NCBI GenBank assembly: GCA_036639875.1 | Contig: JAVWHX010000061.1 | Coordinates: 1 to 13,230 of the forward strand | Source: JAVWHX01 sp036639875 | Lineage (GTDB): Bacteria > Bacillota_I > Bacilli_A > Erysipelotrichales > Coprobacillaceae | DNA length: 13,230 nucleotides | Reading direction: 5' to 3' | Part shown: piece by piece, positions 8,629 to 13,230 of the stretch | How the letters are laid out: each line of letters opens with the position of its first letter | Numbering within the stretch: the stretch's first letter is position 1 | Position numbers and translations under genes: made by a program | The notes under the pieces: model-generated | Databases searched by the model: none | Told to the model about the DNA's origin: nothing | The model's input: only the letters and a program-made list of their open reading frames with translations

Positions 8629-9434
8629 GATTCTTTGAAGATTTCCAAACTGTTGTTTCCTTTGGACCAATTACTATAACAAGATATGCAGTTATGATTC
8701 TTACTGGTGCTGTGATTGCATATTTGTTAGCCCAATATCGTTTTAAAAAATTAGGCTATCATAAAGATATATTATCTGATTATTTCTTTATGTTATTGTT
8801 TATTGGTATTGCTGGAGCACGGCTTTGGTATGTGGCTTTTGCTTTTGGTGATATGGATTTATCAAATCCATTAGAGATATTTGCTGTATGGCATGGTGGT
8901 TTAGCCATTCAAGGTGGAATAGTTGCTGGATTAATATATAGTTATTTCTTCTTTAAAAAAAGAAATATTCCTTTTCTTGTTGCTGGTGATGCAATTCTAC
9001 CTGGGGTATTGATTGCTCAAGCATTAGGAAGATGGGGGAATTTCTTTAATCATGAGGCTTTTGGTACTGATGTTTCTTTAGAGTTTTTAAAGAATTTACA
9101 TTTACCAGATTTTGTTATTGAGAATATGTTTATTGATGGTGCTTACCATCATCCAACATTTTTATATGAATCAATTGGTAATATTGTCGCTTTTCTATTG
9201 ATTATATTGCTGGTTAAGAAATTTCAAAAACATATTGGTGTACAGTTCTTTAGTTATTTTGTTTTTTATGGAATTGTCAGATTTTTTGTAGAAGGATTAA
9301 GAACTGATAGTTTGATGTTTGGACCTATTCGTATGGCTCAATTGACCTCTGTTGTTTTCTTGATCGTTGGAATTATTGGAATTATATATGTCCATTATAA
9401 AGGGAAACCGATTGATGAATTTCAAGTAGAGTAA
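8625..9434 (+). CDS. lgt: Phosphatidylglycerol--prolipoprotein diacylglyceryl transferase
   Basis: Lgt transfers diacylglycerol from phosphatidylglycerol to the lipobox cysteine of prelipoproteins in the membrane, the first step of lipoprotein maturation. The 269-aa protein has about seven hydrophobic segments. Recognisable motifs are HGG at 90-92, the signature GRWGNFFNHE (135-144) with R136 and N139, the HPTFLYE motif (176-182), and RFFVEGLRTD (219-228) containing the conserved Arg/Glu residues. The ATG overlaps the hprK stop (ATGA). No convincing Shine-Dalgarno lies at normal distance, so expression probably depends on coupling to hprK. The last codons form one arm of the operon terminator, and the stop codon lies within it. 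It is the last gene of the operon. Confidence 0.97.
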   Translation: MRFFEDFQTVVSFGPITITRYAVMILTGAVIAYLLAQYRFKKLGYHKDILSDYFFMLLFIGIAGARLWYVAFAFGDMDLSNPLEIFAVWHGGLAIQGGIVAGLIYSYFFFKKRNIPFLVAGDAILPGVLIAQALGRWGNFFNHEAFGTDVSLEFLKNLHLPDFVIENMFIDGAYHHPTFLYESIGNIVAFLLIILLVKKFQKHIGVQFFSYFVFYGIVRFFVEGLRTDSLMFGPIRMAQLTSVVFLIVGIIGIIYVHYKGKPIDEFQVE

Positions 9435-9463
9435 CAAGAGAAATCTTGTTACTCTATTTTGTT
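9427..9463 (+). terminator. Rho-independent terminator of the ctpA-lgt operon
   Basis: A perfect 13-bp stem (9427-9439 with 9444-9456) closes on a GAAA tetraloop and is followed by TTTTGTT. The left arm includes the last two lgt codons and the TAA at 9432-9434. Confidence 0.92.
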
Positions 9464-9487
9464 CACGAATATTTCATATTCAAAGCG

Positions 9488-9493
9488 TATAAT
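9488..9493 (+). promoter_or_regulatory. -10 element for the synthetase/DUF1284-like unit
   Basis: A consensus TATAAT is at 9488-9493 with a predicted transcript start near 9500, leaving a leader of about 13 nt before the ATG at 9513. No good -35 hexamer is found at 16-18 nt; TTCACG (9462-9467) is 20 nt away. The promoter is therefore weak, activator-dependent, or a chance match. Confidence 0.45.
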
Positions 9494-9501
9494 AAAGTCA
9501 T

Positions 9502-9508
9502 GGGGTGA
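9502..9508 (+). promoter_or_regulatory. Ribosome binding site that sets the synthetase start
   Basis: GGGGTGA lies 4 nt before the ATG at 9513. This favours that start over the in-frame TTG at 9459, which lies inside the lgt terminator tail and upstream of the -10 element. Confidence 0.7.
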
Positions 9509-9512
9509 TAAC

Positions 9513-10565
9513 ATGCATAATGCTGTTAAAAAAATAGTAAAACAGTTTCATGATAATCAGGATATATATCGAGCATTAAAACACGATATAGATGATATCT
9601 TTACACGTATTGTAGATAGTCATCATTTTCGTATTTCTAATATGTCTATTCGAGTAAAGAGTGAAGATGCTTTATTAAAGAAAATTACATATAAGAATAA
9701 ATATCAAGATATTAATGAGATTACTGATGTTGTAGCTTGTCGTATTATTACATTGTTTGAAAATGATGTTGATGAAATCTTTGATTGTATCAAAGAGGTT
9801 TTTGAAGTGATTGAAGTTAATGACAAAAGAAAAAAGAATTATGATGATCGTATTGATTTTGGATATAATTCTTTACATTTATTATTAAAGTTTAATCAAG
9901 AGCGATGTCAATTGATTGAATATGCTGATTACAAAGATATTATCTTTGAAATGCAGATTAGAACAACTTTACAACACTCTTGGGCAGAAATAGAACATGG
10001 ATTAGGGTATAAGTCTCAATATGAAATTCCTAAAGATATTAGAAGAAGGTTAACAAGACTTTCAGCTGCTTTAGAGTTATTAGATGAAGAATTTGTGCAT
10101 ATTGCTAAAGAAGTCGATGAGTATAATAAAGGAATTGTTCATATTGAAAAAGTATTAAAAACTGATATTAATGCTAACTCATTAATTCAGTATGTGAATA
10201 CATCTCCAAAAATTAATAGTATTTTAGAAAATCTTCATTCAGAATATCAATTTCCGTTTGAAAGAGATTCAGAATTAATTTCACAATCACGTTTGGTTCA
10301 AAGATTCCATTATATGGGTTATACATATATCAATGAACTTGATGATTTCGTAGAAAATCATATGAAAGAAATTGAATGGATAGCCAGCGAAAGAGTTGAA
10401 AACTCTAAAGAGAATAAAGCAATTAATATTTATAATATGCTTATCTGGATTTCACTTGTAATGTTAGCAAAAGATGGAGCAAGTGATCCAGAAGATATTT
10501 TCACAAATGAAAGTATAGAACGCATTTCTCAATTAAAAGGGAAGTGGGAAGAGAAGGTTAATTAA
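9513..10565 (+). CDS. Stand-alone RelA/SpoT-domain nucleotide pyrophosphokinase with novel C-terminal half
   Basis: This 350-aa protein carries a RelA_SpoT synthetase domain at about 30-200 and lacks the HD hydrolase and TGS domains of long Rel enzymes. Visible motifs are SIRVKS (45-50), DVVACR with D72 as the expected metal ligand, GYNSLH (117-122) with Y118 as the likely base-stacking residue, EMQIR with E146 as the second metal ligand, and H155/W157/E161-H162 followed by YK (166-167). The active site therefore looks intact. Family knowledge predicts transfer of pyrophosphate from ATP to a guanine nucleotide, making (p)ppGpp, though some small relatives modify tRNA or make (p)ppApp. Residues about 205-350 are charged and predicted helical, with no family I recognise. 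It abuts the next gene (TAA then ATG with no gap). Its exact product is unknown. Confidence 0.85.
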   Translation: MHNAVKKIVKQFHDNQDIYRALKHDIDDIFTRIVDSHHFRISNMSIRVKSEDALLKKITYKNKYQDINEITDVVACRIITLFENDVDEIFDCIKEVFEVIEVNDKRKKNYDDRIDFGYNSLHLLLKFNQERCQLIEYADYKDIIFEMQIRTTLQHSWAEIEHGLGYKSQYEIPKDIRRRLTRLSAALELLDEEFVHIAKEVDEYNKGIVHIEKVLKTDINANSLIQYVNTSPKINSILENLHSEYQFPFERDSELISQSRLVQRFHYMGYTYINELDDFVENHMKEIEWIASERVENSKENKAINIYNMLIWISLVMLAKDGASDPEDIFTNESIERISQLKGKWEEKVN

Positions 10566-11021
10566 ATGATAACGATTAAGCCACATCATTTTATTGATAT
10601 TATAAAGTTATATGGTGGAGGAATAGAAGTCTTTGTACCTGATGAAAAAATGGGCCATGATTTTTATAAAGTTGCCAATGAAATTATAAACAATCCTGAT
10701 ATTGGATTGAGGTTAACCATTCATGCTGATGATATTTGTCAACCATGTCATTGTTGTCAAAATGGAATATGTGATGACGGGTTATCAGTAATTAAAGGGA
10801 TTTCAAAGAAAGATAAATATAATAAAATGTTAGATCAAAGAATTATTGATTTGTTATCTTTAAATATAAAACATACTTATACAGCTTTGGAGTTGTGTCA
10901 ATTAATTCATAAGGATTCCCAAATTATTTTTGATGTATGGAAAGAAGAAGAAGATGATTTAACGCAAAGAAGATATGAACTCTTTTGTTTAGGAATAAAA
11001 AAATATATAAGTAAAAACTGA
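10566..11021 (+). CDS. DUF1284-like cysteine-cluster protein
   Basis: This is a 151-aa cytoplasmic protein of unknown function. The N-terminus has KPHH (5-8), and the middle has DDICQPC running into a cluster C58, C61, C63, C64 and C69 with H62. This resembles the RPHH and DDIC..C..C features of DUF1284, where a bound metal or Fe-S cluster has been suggested. The rest is helical, with no signal peptide or membrane segment. Its ATG follows directly after the stop of the RelA/SpoT-domain gene, with AAGG at 10554-10557 as ribosome site, so the two are co-transcribed and probably coupled. The stop codon lies inside the terminator stem. The family assignment is by motif only; partner or regulator of the synthetase is a possibility, not shown. 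Confidence 0.65.
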   Translation: MITIKPHHFIDIIKLYGGGIEVFVPDEKMGHDFYKVANEIINNPDIGLRLTIHADDICQPCHCCQNGICDDGLSVIKGISKKDKYNKMLDQRIIDLLSLNIKHTYTALELCQLIHKDSQIIFDVWKEEEDDLTQRRYELFCLGIKKYISKN

Positions 11022-11051
11022 TATTCAGGATTTGAATATCAGTTATTTTTT
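11016..11051. terminator. Bidirectional terminator between convergent genes
   Basis: A perfect 12-bp stem (11016-11027 with 11033-11044) closes on a 5-nt loop. On the + strand it is followed by ATTTTTT (11045-11051); on the - strand the tail is TTTTT from 11017-11013. The stop of the + strand gene (TGA 11019-11021) and the stop of the - strand gene (11043-11045) both involve the stem, so one hairpin ends both transcripts. Confidence 0.9.
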
Positions 11052-11381
11052 CATTAATCCATCAGCAAAACTGATTGGGATACCAAACATAATACCAGTA
11101 TCGTGATTATCAATACCTTCTAAAACTTCATCAACAGTTTTTCTAACTAAATCCACTTGTTCATCATTCACAATAAAGAATAAAGTCTTACTATCAGGTC
11201 TACTATTATCTAAAAACAAACGTAAAGAACCAAGAATATAACTTTCATCAGATGATTCTAATGACTTGACCATTCCTGTAGAGTCAATGATTGTTCCACC
11301 ACCAATACCTGCTTTTTTTAATCTGGCGAGTAGTTCTTCCAAACATTCTACTTTATTTAAAACAACAAAGATAACTTGCAT
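11043..11381 (-). CDS. P-II-like ferredoxin-fold protein
   Basis: This 112-aa protein has the alternating beta-alpha-beta pattern of P-II-like signalling proteins: MQVIFVVLNK as beta 1, a helix with ECLEELLARLKKAG, then the turn GGGTIIDSTGM (27-37). The middle, LFLDNSRPDSKTLFFIVND, resembles strands 2-3, and the C-terminus has GIMFGIPISFADG (96-108). It lacks the uridylylated T-loop tyrosine context of true GlnB/GlnK and has no ammonium transporter beside it. Its ligand is not predictable from sequence; nucleotide binding is only an inference from the fold. The start at 11381 is chosen over the upstream ATG at 11402 because AAAGGAG lies 8 nt before it and the predicted transcript begins near 11398. 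It is a single-gene unit divergent from an aminotransferase. Confidence 0.72.
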   Translation of the reverse strand: MQVIFVVLNKVECLEELLARLKKAGIGGGTIIDSTGMVKSLESSDESYILGSLRLFLDNSRPDSKTLFFIVNDEQVDLVRKTVDEVLEGIDNHDTGIMFGIPISFADGLMKK

Positions 11382-11389
11382 AAAATCAA

Positions 11390-11396
11390 CTCCTTT
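11390..11396 (-). promoter_or_regulatory. Ribosome binding site of the P-II-like gene
   Basis: AAAGGAG on the minus strand lies 8 nt before the ATG at 11381-11379. It falls inside the coding extension that the upstream ATG (11402) would give, so the shorter start is favoured. Confidence 0.8.
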
Positions 11397-11404
11397 ATAC
11401 ATTT

Positions 11405-11433
11405 ATTATATAACTATAAACAAGAAATATCTA
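11405..11433 (-). promoter_or_regulatory. Promoter of the P-II-like gene
   Basis: On the minus strand TAGATA (11433-11428) is followed after 17 nt by a consensus TATAAT (11410-11405). The predicted transcript start is near 11398, giving a leader of about 17 nt. Its -35 shares positions with the -35 region of the divergent promoter. Confidence 0.5.
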
Positions 11434-11460
11434 GTTATTATTAGGTATTTAGGATATAAT
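11432..11460 (+). promoter_or_regulatory. Promoter of the aminotransferase gene
   Basis: A consensus TATAAT (11455-11460) lies 17 nt after a weak TAGTTA (11432-11437). The predicted start is near 11467, 20 nt before the ATG. The -35 positions overlap those of the minus-strand promoter. Confidence 0.5.
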
Positions 11461-11486
11461 AGTCATAATAAAAAAGGGGTGTTATA

Positions 11487-12677
11487 ATGAAATATGAATT
11501 TACAAAAAGAATGTCTACGATTAAGGCGTCAGCAATTAGAGAAATATTAAAAGCAACAGCAAATCCTGATATGATGAGTTTCGCTGGTGGAAATCCTTCG
11601 ACAGAAGCATTTCCAGTTCAAGCAATAGAAAAGATTTCTGCTGAAATTTTAAGAGAAGATCCTATTAGTGTATTGCAATATGGAATTACTGAAGGGGATA
11701 AAGGTTTACTAAATGCAGCAACTGCTTTCTTTAATCGTCATGAGAATGTTACAAAAGATAACGATAAGATGATTATTGCTTCTGGTTCACAACAAATCAT
11801 GGAGTTTGCAGCTAAGTGCTTATGTAATGAAGGGGATGTTGTTGTTTGTGAGAATCCTAGTTTTTTAGGTGCTTTGAATGCATTTAAGTCTCTTGGAGCT
11901 GTTTTAAAGGGAATTGAGTACAAAGATGGGCAATTAGATTTAAAGGCTTTAGAATTGATTTTACAAACAAAACCAAAACCTAAATTTATTTATCTTATAC
12001 CCAACTTTCAAAATCCAAGTGGGATGACAATGTCATTAGAAGCAAGAAAGAAGATTTTAGCATTAGCTAAACAATATGAAGTCTTAATTCTTGAAGATAA
12101 TCCTTATGGTGATTTGAGATTTGAGGGTGAAGCTATACCTTCAATCAAATCAATGGATGAAGATGGACTGGTTATTTATGCGGCAAGTTTATCTAAAATC
12201 ATAGCACCTGGTATGAGAGTAGCATGTTGTATAGGGCCTAGTGAAATCATAGAAAAGTTTACAGTTGCAAAACAAGCGAGTGATGTCCATTCTAACTTAT
12301 GGGCACAACGTGTTATGGCAAAATATTTAACTGATTATGATATGGATGAACATATTAGAAAGATTCAAAATATTTATAAAGAAAAATGTGATTTAATGAT
12401 TCAAGAAATGAAAAAATCATTTCATCCTGATGTTGAATATACAATACCTACTGGAGGAATGTTTATTTGGGTAACATTACCAACTCATATTGATATGCAA
12501 AATTTTGTTAAAGAAGCATTAGAACAAATGGTTGCTGTGGTACCTGGTAATGCTTTCTTAGATGATGATACAAAAGAATGTCATAGCTTTAGAATGAATT
12601 TTTCAACACCTTCAAAAGAAAAGATAATCAAAGGTGTAAAAATATTAGGAGATCTTACTTATAAAATGAACAAATAG
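11487..12677 (+). CDS. PLP-dependent class I/II aminotransferase (LysN / MocR-catalytic-domain type)
   Basis: This 396-aa fold-type I aminotransferase swaps an amino group between an amino acid and a 2-oxo acid in the cytoplasm. Landmarks are FAGGNPS (32-38), SGSQQ (99-103) in the cofactor phosphate site, PNFQNPSG (172-179) with N176, EDNPYGDL (203-210) with D204 and Y207, the Schiff-base lysine in SLSK at K237, R244 in the phosphate site, and the substrate carboxylate arginine R369 in SFRM. All expected residues are present. The closest recognisable group is 2-aminoadipate/aromatic/kynurenine-type transaminases; no DNA-binding wing is present, so it is not a MocR regulator. AAAGGGG (11473-11479) is 7 nt before the ATG. 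A MIF-like tautomerase gene follows 50 nt downstream. Substrate is not determined. Confidence 0.9.
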   Translation: MKYEFTKRMSTIKASAIREILKATANPDMMSFAGGNPSTEAFPVQAIEKISAEILREDPISVLQYGITEGDKGLLNAATAFFNRHENVTKDNDKMIIASGSQQIMEFAAKCLCNEGDVVVCENPSFLGALNAFKSLGAVLKGIEYKDGQLDLKALELILQTKPKPKFIYLIPNFQNPSGMTMSLEARKKILALAKQYEVLILEDNPYGDLRFEGEAIPSIKSMDEDGLVIYAASLSKIIAPGMRVACCIGPSEIIEKFTVAKQASDVHSNLWAQRVMAKYLTDYDMDEHIRKIQNIYKEKCDLMIQEMKKSFHPDVEYTIPTGGMFIWVTLPTHIDMQNFVKEALEQMVAVVPGNAFLDDDTKECHSFRMNFSTPSKEKIIKGVKILGDLTYKMNK

Positions 12678-12697
12678 ACATATTTATAAATATGTCT
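12676..12697. repeat. 22-bp perfect palindrome between aminotransferase and tautomerase genes
   Basis: The half-site AGACATATTTA is followed immediately by its exact reverse complement. It begins inside the aminotransferase stop codon (12675-12677) and ends 3 nt before a consensus TATAAT. As RNA it could fold to a 9-bp AU-rich stem with a small loop but has no U-tract, so a strong terminator is unlikely. An operator or an mRNA-processing hairpin is possible. Confidence 0.6.
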
Positions 12698-12700
12698 GCA

Positions 12701-12706
12701 TATAAT
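12701..12706 (+). promoter_or_regulatory. Possible internal -10 element before the tautomerase gene
   Basis: A consensus TATAAT lies 22 nt before the ATG at 12728. The -35 position (12678-12683, ACATAT) is poor and lies in the palindrome. It may be a regulated internal promoter, or a chance match. Confidence 0.35.
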
Positions 12707-12713
12707 AGGAGAC

Positions 12714-12720
12714 AAGGAGG
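12714..12720 (+). promoter_or_regulatory. Strong ribosome binding site that sets the tautomerase start
   Basis: AAGGAGG lies 7 nt before the ATG at 12728. It excludes the earlier in-frame ATG at 12692, which lies within the palindrome and would bury the catalytic proline. Confidence 0.92.
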
Positions 12721-12727
12721 ATATATT

Positions 12728-13069
12728 ATGCCATTTATTAGATTTACAACAACAAAAACATTAACATTAAATCAAGAAAAACTCATTAAAGAAACATCTG
12801 GGAAATTAATAAGTATTCTTCCTCATAAATCTGAAGAGAATTTAATGATTCATATTGAAGATAATCAATTAATGTTTTTTAAAGGAAAAGATATAGAATG
12901 TATGAAAATACAAGTTCAATTGTTTCATACAATTGATTTAGAATCAAAACAAAAGTTTGTTAAAGAACTTTGTAAAGAATTAGAAATCATTACTCGTATC
13001 CCAGTGAGTCAACAATATTTAACTATTGAAGAATATGAGAATTGGGGAAAGAACGGGGAACTCGTATAG
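12728..13069 (+). CDS. MIF / phenylpyruvate tautomerase-like protein
   Basis: This 113-aa protein resembles the macrophage migration inhibitory factor branch of the tautomerase superfamily, which forms trimers and interconverts keto and enol forms of aromatic 2-oxo acids such as phenylpyruvate. The protein begins Met-Pro; after methionine removal the proline is the expected catalytic N-terminal base. The pattern then follows MIF: a helix (about 15-30), a strand with NLMIHIEDNQLMFFKG (38-53), a second helix (about 71-86), and IPVSQQYLTIEEYENWG (91-107), comparable to the ISPDRVYINYYDM...VGW region of human MIF. The start at 12728 has AAGGAGG 7 nt upstream. It lies just downstream of an aminotransferase and ends at a terminator whose stem includes its stop codon. 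Activity is inferred. Confidence 0.82.
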   Translation: MPFIRFTTTKTLTLNQEKLIKETSGKLISILPHKSEENLMIHIEDNQLMFFKGKDIECMKIQVQLFHTIDLESKQKFVKELCKELEIITRIPVSQQYLTIEEYENWGKNGELV

Positions 13070-13094
13070 AAGTAGGAAACTACTTCTTTTTTTT
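13068..13094 (+). terminator. Rho-independent terminator after the tautomerase gene
   Basis: A perfect 8-bp stem (13068-13075 with 13080-13087) closes on a GAAA tetraloop and runs into eight Ts (13087-13094). The left arm starts within the TAG stop codon (13067-13069). Confidence 0.92.
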
Positions 13095-13105
13095 GATAAA
13101 AAGGG

Positions 13106-13134
13106 TTGCATTCGTAATAGGTGTATGATATTAT
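13106..13134 (+). promoter_or_regulatory. Promoter of the tRNA gene
   Basis: TTGCAT (13106-13111), a 17-nt spacer and TATTAT (13129-13134) form a good vegetative promoter. The predicted start is near 13141, 12 nt before the mature tRNA. Confidence 0.7.
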
Positions 13135-13152
13135 ATTAAAGCACTATATGTT

Positions 13153-13228
13153 GCTTGAATAGCTCAGTTGGTAGAGCAATCGGCTGTTAACCGATCGGTC
13201 GTAGGTTCGAGTCCTACTTCAAGCGCCA
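13153..13228 (+). tRNA. tRNA-Asn (GTT anticodon)
   Basis: A complete cloverleaf is visible. The 7-bp acceptor stem pairs 13153-13159 with 13218-13224; the D-stem GCTC pairs with GAGC. The anticodon stem ATCGG/CCGAT encloses the loop CTGTTAA, with anticodon GTT at 13186-13188. The T-stem GTAGG/CCTAC has the loop TTCGAGT. The discriminator is G13225 and the CCA is encoded (13226-13228). It reads asparagine codons AAC and AAU. Only two bases remain in the window, so further tRNAs of a cluster could follow. Confidence 0.98.
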
Positions 13229-13230
13229 TG

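Noticed and set aside
9459..9512. Longer synthetase reading frame from a TTG at 9459
   Set aside because: The TTG lies in the U-tract of the lgt terminator and upstream of the likely -10; GGGGTGA sits just before the ATG at 9513.
11382..11402. Seven-residue N-terminal extension of the P-II-like protein
   Set aside because: The extension contains the Shine-Dalgarno of the downstream ATG, and the predicted transcript starts after the upstream ATG.
11266..11487. 73-residue + strand frame overlapping the P-II-like gene and the intergenic region
   Set aside because: It is antisense to a gene with a clear fold pattern, has no ribosome site, and runs through the divergent promoters; its protein has no recognisable features.
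12692..12727. Longer tautomerase reading frame from the ATG at 12692
   Set aside because: It has no ribosome site, starts inside the palindrome, and would add 12 residues in front of the Met-Pro that the family needs at its N-terminus; AAGGAGG points to 12728.
13068..13230. tRNA-Asn as an integration site of a mobile element
   Set aside because: No integrase gene and no duplicated tRNA 3' end are visible in the window; sequence downstream of 13230 would be needed.
1..13230. CRISPR arrays, transposons, phage genes or a defence island
   Set aside because: No regularly spaced repeats, transposase or integrase motifs, or phage structural genes were found; base composition is even across the window.

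Overview
The window is AT-rich, compact DNA from a Gram-positive bacterium with Bacillota-type gene content. The order ctp - uvrB - (cca) - uvrA - hprK - lgt, GGAGG-type ribosome sites, U-tract terminators and HPr kinase point that way. TGA is used as a stop (hprK and the DUF1284-like gene end in it), so this is not the Mycoplasma code. The low GC and the tRNA-Asn body suggest an Erysipelotrichia/Coprobacillaceae-like gut commensal, but that placement is an inference.

Layout. Positions 54-9463 look like one six-gene + strand operon. A promoter just upstream of ctpA leads into a secreted or membrane-anchored S41 peptidase, UvrB, an HD-domain CCA/poly(A) nucleotidyltransferase, UvrA, HPr kinase/phosphorylase and prolipoprotein diacylglyceryl transferase. 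The genes are joined by gaps of 14 nt or less, or by overlaps, and end at a strong hairpin. Next comes a two-gene unit (9513-11021): a stand-alone RelA/SpoT-type (p)ppGpp synthetase with an uncharacterised C-terminal half, directly abutted by a small cysteine-cluster protein resembling DUF1284. It shares a bidirectional terminator with a convergent minus-strand gene for a P-II-like ferredoxin-fold protein. That gene is divergent from a fold-type I aminotransferase, followed by a MIF/phenylpyruvate-tautomerase-like protein and a terminator. The window ends in a tRNA-Asn(GTT) gene with its own promoter and encoded CCA.

How the genes relate. The first operon mixes envelope maturation (ctpA, lgt), nucleotide excision repair (uvrB, uvrA), tRNA 3'-end maintenance (cca) and carbon-catabolite control (hprK). 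The aminotransferase and tautomerase may share aromatic 2-oxo acids as substrates. The synthetase/DUF1284-like pair is the least understood part and the best candidate for new biology. No mobile elements, CRISPR arrays, prophage genes or pseudogenes were seen. There is no gene-free stretch over 300 bases; the longest gaps are about 100 bp or less. Most of the window is ordinary housekeeping DNA.
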